Assembly: GCF_041449215.1 (NCBI RefSeq)
Contig: NZ_JBGNFV010000001.1
Coordinates: forward strand, 1-64,000
Reading direction: 5' to 3'
DNA: 64,000 nucleotides
DNA from: Roseivirga sp. BDSF3-8
Lineage (GTDB): Bacteria > Bacteroidota > Bacteroidia > Cytophagales > Cyclobacteriaceae
Shown here: positions 24,282 through 33,236 of the stretch, one piece after another
Numbering within the stretch: position 1 is the stretch's first letter
Layout: the number at the start of each line of letters is the position of its first letter
The notes under the pieces: model-generated
Databases searched by the model: none
Told to the model about the DNA's origin: nothing
Seen by the model: only the letters and a program-made list of their open reading frames with translations
Translations under genes and position numbers: made by a program

Positions 24282-26225
24282 TTATACAATACCCCAATAC
24301 ACCAAATAAATACACAATATAATATTCGAAAATATCACAGAAAATACGACAGTCTTTTGATTGATCTTTTTGAGCTGTATAATAAAAAAAAGAACAGCCA
24401 GTGCCAATAGCCCTAGAAATATATTAAATAAAGTAAATATAAACTTAAACTCTACAGGTAAACCAAAAGCCAGAATGAAATAGTTTTGATCTAAAACTTG
24501 AATAATAGCCAGGGCTAGCTGGATAATCCCAATAAGCCCTACCAGAGAGCATAAAGCCAGGAGTATTCTGATCACCTTATCCTGCTTAGTAGGATACTTT
24601 TTTCGGATAAGTTTGACCGTGTAAAAGACTACAAAAAACACCATTATAAGCACCGCAATTAATATAGGTAGAAAAAAAATTGGGTCGGGCTGCCTGAGAC
24701 TATTCCCCATCTTTGCGATACCTGCATTTCTGGCTACATTAGTAGCGAAGTGTATCTCTTTTTCTTCTTTAAATGCTTCTACGTTCAGCTTCTGTTCCGG
24801 ATAGTTATTAATAAAGGCCTCTGTCTGCTCATAGCCTGCACTGGAAAAGCCTGGTGTATGACCATACGTATACCCGGTAAGCAATTGCCCGTCTTTAAGT
24901 TTCCTGACCGCATTACGAGCATTCCTGAGAGGTGTGATGGGATCAAACTCTCCTGCCAGTATAAGCACCGGATAGTCTGCATTTTGCACCGGGGTGATAT
25001 CTATATTTACAAAAGTGGAATCTGGTCGGTTAGTATTCCATTTTTCACAAACGCTAAAATCAGATTTGTAAAAAGAAATAGGCCCGTTCAGCCCTTCATA
25101 CTTACCTGCATTTTTCAGATACTCTTCATATGAATTGTTGGGCAATGTCTCATTACAGCTTACTGAATAGTATAGCCCGTAATCCATAGCCAGTAGCTGA
25201 GAAAAAGATTTTACCAGGTTACCAAGTGCATCGTTCCTGTTCTTAAACTCATATATTAGCAGAGGAATTACCTCTACCAGTTTTTTATTGTATAAAGCCT
25301 GCTGAACGGAAACTTTAAAATCCTCCGTATTGAATGTAAACTCACCGGATGACACTTCATCCTCGCTGACCTCTACAGTAATAGGGCTTTTCTCCAGTTC
25401 GCTAATGGTTTCATAATACACCTTTTCCAGCTCCGGAAAATTCCGGTTGCACTCCGGATCATTCTCACACATTGAAAATACGCGGGAGAGGCCATCCATA
25501 AAGTTGCTCGTATTTTCTGTGTAGTAATGGGAAATGTCATCTATAAAAGAATCTAGCGTAAGGGTCCTGATATCTTCAGGGAATACAGAAGCATAGGCCT
25601 GCGCCATATATGTGCCGTATGAGGCTCCATATACATTCCAGTTTTCATACCCGAGCTGCTGCTTCAGCGCATTGAGGTCTTTAGCTACCGACAGGCTGTG
25701 ATAGGCCTCCACATCAATATCGCGATCTCTCAGGCTTTGTTTACATGACATAGCAGCAGAAGCCTTCTGCAACTCGTCTTCCTCCTCAGACTGGTCTTTG
25801 GCCAGTATCTCCATAAACTTCCTGCCAAGCTCGGGACAAAGGCGTGGCTCAGAAAATCCAGTACCCCTTATATCTACCAGTATAACATTATTTTTTACTC
25901 TTAGCGGATGTCTCCTCCAAACCTCTATGTTCTCAATAGCACTGGCACCGGGGCCTCCCTGTATATACACCACCGCATTGGCATCAGGGTTTTTTTCCCA
26001 ATTTCTAATTATAGAGACTGCTATTTTGATCCTGTTACCTTCTGGTTCGTTCCAATTTTCAGGAACCGTCAGGTATCCCCATAGTATACCATTTTCGTCG
26101 AGTTCCGGCTTTTCAGGGTAAAATGAGGTAGTCTCCTCGTACTTTACGGTTTGGGCAACAGCTCCAAACATGTTAAAGCTGAGGGCTAATATCATGAGTA
26201 ATTTTATAAGCTTTGAAAACTTCAT
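24282..26225 (-). CDS. Membrane-anchored S33 peptidase/alpha-beta hydrolase
   Basis: 647 aa from MKFSKLIKLLM; 22 upstream in-frame residues overlap the NRPS stop region. The signal peptide ends GAVAQ. The alpha/beta-hydrolase core has the oxyanion motif QGGPGAS (about 89-95), DIRGTGFSEPRLCPELG and nucleophile elbow GASYGT (Ser202). The TAP-like C-terminal part, LILAGEFDPITPLRNA, carries the acid, and YGHTPGF a candidate His. About four transmembrane helices close the protein (residues ~515-647), an unusual add-on to the S33 tripeptidyl-aminopeptidase type. It begins 34 bp after the C-A-T-C NRPS stop on the same strand, so it likely belongs to the cluster. It could trim the peptide product in the periplasm or confer resistance; this is inference. 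Confidence 0.8.
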   Translation of the reverse strand: MKFSKLIKLLMILALSFNMFGAVAQTVKYEETTSFYPEKPELDENGILWGYLTVPENWNEPEGNRIKIAVSIIRNWEKNPDANAVVYIQGGPGASAIENIEVWRRHPLRVKNNVILVDIRGTGFSEPRLCPELGRKFMEILAKDQSEEEDELQKASAAMSCKQSLRDRDIDVEAYHSLSVAKDLNALKQQLGYENWNVYGASYGTYMAQAYASVFPEDIRTLTLDSFIDDISHYYTENTSNFMDGLSRVFSMCENDPECNRNFPELEKVYYETISELEKSPITVEVSEDEVSSGEFTFNTEDFKVSVQQALYNKKLVEVIPLLIYEFKNRNDALGNLVKSFSQLLAMDYGLYYSVSCNETLPNNSYEEYLKNAGKYEGLNGPISFYKSDFSVCEKWNTNRPDSTFVNIDITPVQNADYPVLILAGEFDPITPLRNARNAVRKLKDGQLLTGYTYGHTPGFSSAGYEQTEAFINNYPEQKLNVEAFKEEKEIHFATNVARNAGIAKMGNSLRQPDPIFFLPILIAVLIMVFFVVFYTVKLIRKKYPTKQDKVIRILLALCSLVGLIGIIQLALAIIQVLDQNYFILAFGLPVEFKFIFTLFNIFLGLLALAVLFFIIQLKKINQKTVVFSVIFSNIILCIYLVYWGIV

Positions 26226-26259
26226 TGTTTGCAAATTATTTTTCTGGCTATAATCCTTT

Positions 26260-29200
26260 TTAAAAGCCAAAGTCAATTTCAATTGAGTCATCCTGACTAA
26301 CAGTTAAGGAAGTATCAATATTTGTGACAAATTCAACGTTACTATTAACTAACTGATCCAATATAGTCTGAAAGCGGATCATCAATACGTCAATGGTACT
26401 ATGGTCATACTTCGTAGTATCATAGTTTAAAGTACACCGCAGACGTTTCTGGGTAATAGTGAATTCAATTAACACAGGTATGCGACTGAACAAAACACCA
26501 ACCTCATAAGAGGTAAGGCGTAACCCGTCACTAATCAGAATATCATTATGGTCAAAGGCCGGATTCTGAAGTACCAGAATCGCATCAATCCTTAGGATGT
26601 TAAGCACTTCCTGCGGTATATCCTGGTACCTGTCTATCGTTAGCAGGTCATCCTGTACGCTTTGAAGCACCTTGTGTATGGACTGAGCGGCCCTCACCTT
26701 GGTCCGCAACGGAAGGGTTTTAGCAAACATTCCTATATGAGAATGAAGGCCAGAAACAGTTCTTCCCGAATTTATGGTGCCAAAGCATATATCTTCCATA
26801 CCGGAAGTTTTGTGGATAAGTATATTGAAAGCTGCGGCTAGCAGGGTATGCAGGGTATAGTTGTGCTTTATTGCATACTGGTTTAGGCTCGAGAGTAATT
26901 TATCTCCTAAATCTAACGAATAGGTTGCATTTGTATGGCCTGTGGTCCCATCTATCTTATCAAATGCTATCAAAGGTGTCCAAGTATAACCTTTCAGATA
27001 CTCCTGCCAAAAAGCAAGGGCGGAAGTCTTCTCTGCTTTAGCATACTTCAGGAGGTATTCTGTATAATCCCTGAACTGGAAGGCGAGCTTCTCATTATTG
27101 CAAACCTGCTTTTCGGTCAGGTTTCTGTAATAATTGACCATTGCCCTGTTCAGTACCTCCAGAGACCATGCATCCATAATGATATGGTGCGTAACAAATA
27201 ACATAATTTGCCTGCCGGAAGGTGTGGTAAAGCAGCCTACTTTTAATAAGAGGTCTTTACTAAGGTCAAATGCCTGGTTTGAATAGTCCTTGAGAGCTTC
27301 ATCAAGCCTAGCCTCATCTACCTGTATCGCATCCATGCTGAACTTTACTTGATTTGCAGGAAGGATGACCTGATGGGGAGCCCCTTCAACCTCTTTAAAG
27401 GAGGTACGCAGGATTTCAAATTTTTCGATAATCTTTTGAAATGCCTTTTCCAGAAGTCTTATATCAATGTCGCCGGTTATCTCATAAGCCATAAACATAT
27501 TATAAGCTACAGACCTTTCGGACTTCAGGCTGGCAAGCCAAATGGCATACTGGGAAGGAGTGATGGAATAGTGGGACCTATCTTCTACGGGTGTGATTTT
27601 AACAGAATGTCCGGCCTTACCACTGTCCAGGAATGCGGCAAGGGAAGAAACGGTCGGATGGTCGAATAGTGCTTTTAGAGGCAACTTGTAGCCCAGGTTC
27701 CTTTCTATTACACCTGCTAATCTTAAGGCATTCAGGGAATGGCCGCCCAGCGAGAAGAAGTTAGCCTCCGTACCGATGTTGTCTTCTGTTTCCAGAATGT
27801 CACTGTAATAGCGGCAAAGCTTTATTTCCAGCGTAGAAACAGGCTTATTTTTTTGGGATTTTTGACGCTCGCTTATCACTTCATACTTCGCAAGGGCCTT
27901 CCGGTCTACTTTCTGGTTAGGGGTAAGAGGGTATGCTTCCAGCCGAACGATGTGCGCCGGAATCATGTACCCGGGGAGGGTTTTGCTGAGATTGCATTTA
28001 ATAGAATCTGTGTCTATTTCTTCCTGGTCAGAAAGCACAAAAGCCACTAGGATAGCCTCTTGCTGCTGCTGTTTCCTCGCTACCACCACCGCTGTGGTAA
28101 TGTGCTCTATTTGAGATAACCTAGCTTCCACTTCACCAAGTTCAATACGGTACCCTCTGATCTTTACCTGGTTATCGGTTCGCCCTTTAAAGATCAGTTC
28201 TCCAGTAGCCGACCACTGTCCTGCGTCACCGGTATGATAAACTAAGGAGTCCTCCCGGAATGGATTAGGTAAAAACCTTTCCGTAGTAAGGCCGGGGTTA
28301 CGGAAATAACCTCTGGCCAATCCCTCCCCACCTATATAGATATGACCATCAACACCTGCTGGCAATAACTGCATATTACCGTCGAGTATATAAAAAGTGG
28401 TGTTATGAATAGGTTTACCGATATTAGAATGGTGGCCAGAAGAGGTAATATGTTTAACGCTTGACCAGATAGTAGTTTCGGTGGGGCCATACATATTCCA
28501 TACCTCCCCGCAGTTTTCCAGAAGCAGCCTTACCAGGGGTTCGCTAAGCAAATCACCACCGCACAATATTTTCAAGTGTTTACCACCATTCCACCCGGAA
28601 TTAAATAACATCTGATAAAAACTTGGGGTGGCCTGCATGGTGGTAGCCCCAATGCTTTGTATCTTTTCTGCCACGGCCACCGGATCGGACAGGAGATTAG
28701 AATCAGCTACATAAACAGCTCCACCGGCAATCAGGGGGGTAAAGAACTCCAGCAATGAAATATCAAAGGACTGGGTAGTGACGGAGAACAAATAATCTTC
28801 AGCGACTATGCCAGGTCGCTTCTGCATACTGAGGAGGAAATTAAGCAGGGAACGGTGCCCGACTTCTACCCCCTTTGGGTTACCGGTAGAACCTGAAGTG
28901 TAAATAATATAGGCTATATCATTTACAGAAGGGCTGAATGCTATATTACCATAAGTAGATGTATCTCCTGTCAATAGCTGCCCGGGGCTTATAAAGGTAT
29001 ATTCAGAGCCCCGTTCAGAGTGGTCCTCGGTAGTAATCACACAGCTAGCCTGACTATGGTCCAGTATATAATCGATACGTTCACGGGGAAAGCCAGGATC
29101 CAGTGGTATGAATGCATTTCCGGACCTTAGTATACCCAAAAGAATAGGAATAAGTTGTGCGGAGCGTGGCATTAATACAGCAATGGGTGCACCCTTGACC

Positions 29201-30693
29201 TCTAGCTTACCTGCAATGTACTTTGCAACCTGGGTAGATAACGTCAATAGGCCTTCATAGGTGTACGTATTGGTTTCATCTCTTACGGCTAATTTATGCG
29301 GGGACAGGCTGGCGTTTTTTTCTATTTCAGAAAGGAAAGTTTCATTTATACCAAAATCATATGACGTAGCATTGAAGGTGTGGATTAGTTGGTGAGTTTC
29401 CTCGGCCGTAATGTAATCGTAGTCGCTGAGCTTTTTACTACCGCATGCACATACCTGATCGAGCAACTGTCGAAAGTGTGTTACCACCTGACTAATAGCT
29501 TCTTCATCAAAATAGTTGGTATTGTAATCAAAGTCTATCTTAACATCCTCTGAAGCGTCAAACTCCCTGATATATAGCGCCAGGCCTACCCTTTCAGACT
29601 CGTGGGTCAGAGGGATAACCCTAGTTTTTGTGTGAGTAAAGTGATGGGCGTAGTCCTGCTTTTCATAGGATAGGGTAATGTCAAAGAGCCTGTTACTACC
29701 GCTGCCTAACTCCTGTATTAGCTTTCCGATAGGAAAACGCTGGTGCCGGTAGTCTTTTAGAAGCTGCTTTTTGATCTGTGATAATAACTCCTCAAGTGTC
29801 ATATCAAAATCAAGTGAAATGCGCAGAGCGCTTACCCCCATAAATAGCCCAACTGTCTTTTTAAAGCTGTGATTGCTCCTGTTTAATACCGGCAGGCCAA
29901 CAGCAAAATCGTTATTCTGATGTTTACGTCCGAAATAGATATATACTAAAGCTAGTATCACATGGAACGTATTGCTTTTATGCGCTTTGGCAACTTCAGC
30001 CAGCTTATCGTACACTTCGCGCTTTATGACAAGCTCTTTTCTTGCACTCCTATTTATCTGGCGATTAGGCTCTGCCTTTTGCAGTAACTGATCGGGCAGG
30101 GTACTGAATCTTTCCAGCCAATAGTCTTTATTTCTTTGGTAACTATCAGAATATAAATACTGCGCATCATCCTCAGCATAAGCTTGATAGGTGTAAGGAT
30201 ATTCTGAACTTACGGCCCCTTCCTCAATCAGTTCATTATAGTTGCTTACCAATCTCTGAAACATAAGGGAAGTACTCCAGCCATCGGTGATGATATGGTG
30301 GTAAACTGAGAACAGGTAGTGAAAATCGGGCCTCACCCTTACCAATACAAACCGGTAAAGCGGCTTGTCGTCAGTTAGATCAAAGGGTGTTTTAAACATT
30401 TCGCGCATCCTGGTATTTGCAGCATCATCAGCGCCGGGCAGTGTAGAAACGTCTAAAAATTCAAGCGGTGGTATTCCTTCTTCATGAATGTTAAAATGAA
30501 CGCTATCCAGGTAAGCTTTTACTATACCTCTGTAGGCATCATGCTGACTGATAAGGACTTGATAGGCCTGATCTAACAGATCTACATTTACCGGACCTTC
30601 TATCGCTATTTTAGCCCCGATATTATAAATAGGTTCATCGGGAAATAGTAACTGCTCGAAATAAACGTCCTGCTGAGGAAGGGTAAGTTTCAT
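26260..30693 (-). CDS. NRPS, C-A-T-C, predicted Gly
   Basis: 1477 aa. Condensation domain (1-430) with HHIITDG at 132-138. A domain (~460-960) with YIIYTSGSTGNPKGVE and TGD. Carrier domain (~985-1050) with FFSLGGHSL. Second condensation domain (~1065-1460) with HHIIMDA, where the usual last Gly is Ala. Reading the pocket by alignment to GrsA gives D-I-L-Q-L-G-M-I-W-K, one residue from the known Gly code DILQLGLIWK. Unlike the other synthetases here it lacks a TubC docking domain and starts directly with C (LPQQDVYFEQLLFPDEPIYNIG), so it could be a starter, a terminal or a trans-acting enzyme. It has no TE domain. It is followed by the S33 peptidase and preceded by the exporter gene. Confidence 0.93.
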   Translation of the reverse strand: MKLTLPQQDVYFEQLLFPDEPIYNIGAKIAIEGPVNVDLLDQAYQVLISQHDAYRGIVKAYLDSVHFNIHEEGIPPLEFLDVSTLPGADDAANTRMREMFKTPFDLTDDKPLYRFVLVRVRPDFHYLFSVYHHIITDGWSTSLMFQRLVSNYNELIEEGAVSSEYPYTYQAYAEDDAQYLYSDSYQRNKDYWLERFSTLPDQLLQKAEPNRQINRSARKELVIKREVYDKLAEVAKAHKSNTFHVILALVYIYFGRKHQNNDFAVGLPVLNRSNHSFKKTVGLFMGVSALRISLDFDMTLEELLSQIKKQLLKDYRHQRFPIGKLIQELGSGSNRLFDITLSYEKQDYAHHFTHTKTRVIPLTHESERVGLALYIREFDASEDVKIDFDYNTNYFDEEAISQVVTHFRQLLDQVCACGSKKLSDYDYITAEETHQLIHTFNATSYDFGINETFLSEIEKNASLSPHKLAVRDETNTYTYEGLLTLSTQVAKYIAGKLEVKGAPIAVLMPRSAQLIPILLGILRSGNAFIPLDPGFPRERIDYILDHSQASCVITTEDHSERGSEYTFISPGQLLTGDTSTYGNIAFSPSVNDIAYIIYTSGSTGNPKGVEVGHRSLLNFLLSMQKRPGIVAEDYLFSVTTQSFDISLLEFFTPLIAGGAVYVADSNLLSDPVAVAEKIQSIGATTMQATPSFYQMLFNSGWNGGKHLKILCGGDLLSEPLVRLLLENCGEVWNMYGPTETTIWSSVKHITSSGHHSNIGKPIHNTTFYILDGNMQLLPAGVDGHIYIGGEGLARGYFRNPGLTTERFLPNPFREDSLVYHTGDAGQWSATGELIFKGRTDNQVKIRGYRIELGEVEARLSQIEHITTAVVVARKQQQQEAILVAFVLSDQEEIDTDSIKCNLSKTLPGYMIPAHIVRLEAYPLTPNQKVDRKALAKYEVISERQKSQKNKPVSTLEIKLCRYYSDILETEDNIGTEANFFSLGGHSLNALRLAGVIERNLGYKLPLKALFDHPTVSSLAAFLDSGKAGHSVKITPVEDRSHYSITPSQYAIWLASLKSERSVAYNMFMAYEITGDIDIRLLEKAFQKIIEKFEILRTSFKEVEGAPHQVILPANQVKFSMDAIQVDEARLDEALKDYSNQAFDLSKDLLLKVGCFTTPSGRQIMLFVTHHIIMDAWSLEVLNRAMVNYYRNLTEKQVCNNEKLAFQFRDYTEYLLKYAKAEKTSALAFWQEYLKGYTWTPLIAFDKIDGTTGHTNATYSLDLGDKLLSSLNQYAIKHNYTLHTLLAAAFNILIHKTSGMEDICFGTINSGRTVSGLHSHIGMFAKTLPLRTKVRAAQSIHKVLQSVQDDLLTIDRYQDIPQEVLNILRIDAILVLQNPAFDHNDILISDGLRLTSYEVGVLFSRIPVLIEFTITQKRLRCTLNYDTTKYDHSTIDVLMIRFQTILDQLVNSNVEFVTNIDTSLTVSQDDSIEIDFGF

Positions 30694-30745
30694 AGCTCAA
30701 ATAGGTAATATGGCCGGTAAATCAAACTCAATTATACCCTTAGTA

Positions 30746-32380
30746 TTAGGCCCAAAGCGTTTCAGTGAGTTCGTGTCTGTTATCTACGTTTACATCTTTC
30801 ACGATCTTACCGTAATCAAACTTGATGATACGGTCCGCCTGATGGAAGTAGGCATCGTCGTGAGTGACGGCAATAATAGTTTTTCCTTCTGCCTTTAACC
30901 TGGGGATCAATTCTTCGTAGAAATATTTTCTGAAATAAGGATCCTGGTCTGCTGCCCATTCATCCAGTATCAGAATAGGTTTCTTTTCCAGGAGAGCAAA
31001 TATCATTGACATTCGCTTGCTCTGACCCTTAGAAAACCGCCTTCTGGCCGACTCTTCCTTATCATCGGTCACTATATGATCCAGCTCCATAGTTTTGAGC
31101 AGGTTGTTATACTTTTCATTCCCCTCAAGCTGGTAATCGTCATAGTTATGCGAAAATATATGATTATCAGTAAAAATAGCAGCTATAGAATCCTGGAGAT
31201 CCTCATTGATATCTGTAATCTTTCGGTTATTAAGCAAGACCTCACCTTCGGTAGGTTCATAAAGGCCAGTCAGCACATTAACAAATGTACTTTTTCCAGA
31301 CCCGTTACCCCCTACCACAAATACTACTTCACCACGCTTAACCTCAAGATTTACAGGGCCGAGTGCAAAAGTTTTTTCTGCCTTATCGGGAGTATAGGAA
31401 AAGCGAACATTGTCAAACTTCAAAGACTGAAAATCGACCTCCTTCTTTTCGGTCTCCGTATATTCCTTAATCTTAATCCTGAAATCCTTCCTAAAGACTT
31501 TCAGTCTTTTGTTGGCTACAAAAAACCGAGTATATACCTGTTGGAGATTGATTAGGTTATTTATAGGTCCGGATATAAACAGTATTACCACCACGTAGGC
31601 TATTACCCCTTCTCTATCTAGAAAGCCTATAGCAGGCATGCCGAACAAAATGGCGGCAATAACAAAATACAGTCCATACTGGCTGATCATATTGATGGAG
31701 AGGAAGACATAATTGACCCTGAAATCCAGCTTTTCCGAGGCGTCGCGGTTAGGCCCCAGGTACCGGCTCATAATATTGTTACGGCGGGATAAGCTCAGTT
31801 TTAGTTCTTTAAATCCTCCGAGGAGGTCATTTACATACTTATAGTACTTTTCGTTATACTTTCTGAGTATGGCCACTTGTCCGGCCATGGAACGCATGAC
31901 CAATAAATAGCAGCCTGCCACCAGGACAATAAGTAAAATCACGATACCAGCTGCAGCAGAGGACAGGGTAAACATATAGACGATACCAAGCACCAGCATA
32001 AGGACCGAGCTCACAGTATGAGTTACCGTATACGGAAGTTGCGAAAATAACCTAAGGTCTTCCATAGCCGTATAAAAGCGTTGGTTACCAAATCTTTCCA
32101 AAACTTCGAGCGGGGAGTTCAGTATCTGGTTAAAGAGGCTTTTCTCATTTTTATACAGAATCCTGTAGGCATATTCATTAAGCTTCTTCTGAAAGGTAAT
32201 ATTCAGCAGGTAGGCATAGATTACCAAAGATAAAAACACGATTATCATGTAATCATGCAGGAAATTATCGTTACCGGCAAGTGTATTATTTATTATATGT
32301 ATAATTCCAAAACTTAAAAAAGTATTCGGAATTGCATATAATAGTAAAACAACAATTTCCTTAAGTTTAATACGAAACAT
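30746..32380 (-). CDS. Cyclic peptide ABC exporter (SyrD/PvdE-like)
   Basis: 544 aa. The fused half-transporter has six transmembrane helices in residues ~1-300 and an ATPase domain from ~325. Walker A is VGGNGSGKST, the signature is FSKGQSKRMS (a degenerate LSGGQ, as in this subfamily), and Walker B is PILILDEWAADQDP followed by VTHDD. The DEWAADQDP segment and the overall layout match the cyclic-peptide exporters of NRPS clusters (SyrD, PvdE). It should work as a homodimer in the inner membrane, exporting the finished or precursor peptide to the periplasm. It is co-directional with the thioesterase upstream (58 bp) and the C-A-T-C NRPS downstream (52 bp). Confidence 0.92.
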   Translation of the reverse strand: MFRIKLKEIVVLLLYAIPNTFLSFGIIHIINNTLAGNDNFLHDYMIIVFLSLVIYAYLLNITFQKKLNEYAYRILYKNEKSLFNQILNSPLEVLERFGNQRFYTAMEDLRLFSQLPYTVTHTVSSVLMLVLGIVYMFTLSSAAAGIVILLIVLVAGCYLLVMRSMAGQVAILRKYNEKYYKYVNDLLGGFKELKLSLSRRNNIMSRYLGPNRDASEKLDFRVNYVFLSINMISQYGLYFVIAAILFGMPAIGFLDREGVIAYVVVILFISGPINNLINLQQVYTRFFVANKRLKVFRKDFRIKIKEYTETEKKEVDFQSLKFDNVRFSYTPDKAEKTFALGPVNLEVKRGEVVFVVGGNGSGKSTFVNVLTGLYEPTEGEVLLNNRKITDINEDLQDSIAAIFTDNHIFSHNYDDYQLEGNEKYNNLLKTMELDHIVTDDKEESARRRFSKGQSKRMSMIFALLEKKPILILDEWAADQDPYFRKYFYEELIPRLKAEGKTIIAVTHDDAYFHQADRIIKFDYGKIVKDVNVDNRHELTETLWA

Positions 32381-32438
32381 AATGAATTATTATTAAACGT
32401 TAATAGGCTATTATCTAGATATACAAACGACAGTACGT

Positions 32439-33185
32439 TTAGAAGCAGTTCATGATGTACCGCGCCATTTTTTCCGGGTGATCCTGAATGAAGAAGTGTT
32501 TACCGGAAAGTATATCTTCTTTAAGCGGCTGTGTAGTGAAGTTTAACCAGTTTGATATCTCACTACTATAGGTTTCTTCGGAACCCATCAAGGCTAGTAT
32601 CGGAGTATTGATTTTGAATTCCGGTACGGTTTCATCTTTTTCAAGTAATTCAAAATCAGCGCGCATGATGGGGCTAAAGAAACTGAACAGTTCCTCGTCT
32701 TTCAACACCTCTTCCGGAACCCCACCAAGCCTTCTAAGCTCATCCTTAAAATCGATATCGTCCAAAAGGTACCTCGGTTTCGGAAGTTTTTTCTTTACAC
32801 CGGGGCCGGGATTGCCGGAAACTACCAAGTGAACTGGGGCATCACCCGAGAGCTCCATTTGCCTGGTTACGTTTAGTCCCAGTGTAGCTCCCATGCTATG
32901 TCCGTATATGACATAGGGTTTACCGTTTCTTTTGGCCTTGATCTGGTTTACATAGTCAGCTATTACCAGCGGTTTATCCTTTATGAGCTTTTCATGTAGT
33001 CTTCTGCCTCTTCCCGGGATTTCCAGGGCATGAAAGCTAATATCATTATATATGTACTTCTTAAGAAACTCAAAAGAAAAACAACTTCCTCCGGCAAAAT
33101 GCAATAGGAATAGCTGACACCCTTTTCCTATAAATTTATATCGGCTTACCTTTTCGTCATGCTCCAGGCCTGGTTGGGTAGTCAT
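32439..33185 (-). CDS. Type II thioesterase of the NRPS cluster
   Basis: 248 aa, the normal size for GrsT/SrfD-type external thioesterases. LFLLHFAGGSCFSF opens the fold. The nucleophile elbow is YGHSMGA (Ser97), the lid LPKPRYLLDDIDFKDELRRLGGVPEEVL is typical, ILALMGSEE carries the acid region, and the catalytic His is in SGKHFFI (His230). Known role: hydrolysing misprimed or stalled acyl groups from carrier domains. Since no integrated TE domain is seen in any synthetase here, it might also take part in release, but that is not the family's usual job. It sits between the permease and the exporter in the same transcription direction. Confidence 0.93.
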   Translation of the reverse strand: MTTQPGLEHDEKVSRYKFIGKGCQLFLLHFAGGSCFSFEFLKKYIYNDISFHALEIPGRGRRLHEKLIKDKPLVIADYVNQIKAKRNGKPYVIYGHSMGATLGLNVTRQMELSGDAPVHLVVSGNPGPGVKKKLPKPRYLLDDIDFKDELRRLGGVPEEVLKDEELFSFFSPIMRADFELLEKDETVPEFKINTPILALMGSEETYSSEISNWLNFTTQPLKEDILSGKHFFIQDHPEKMARYIMNCF

Positions 33186-33236
33186 TTAAGTTTAGCTTTC
33201 TTTAGAGGTTACGTTATTTATGAAGAAATTGCCGGT

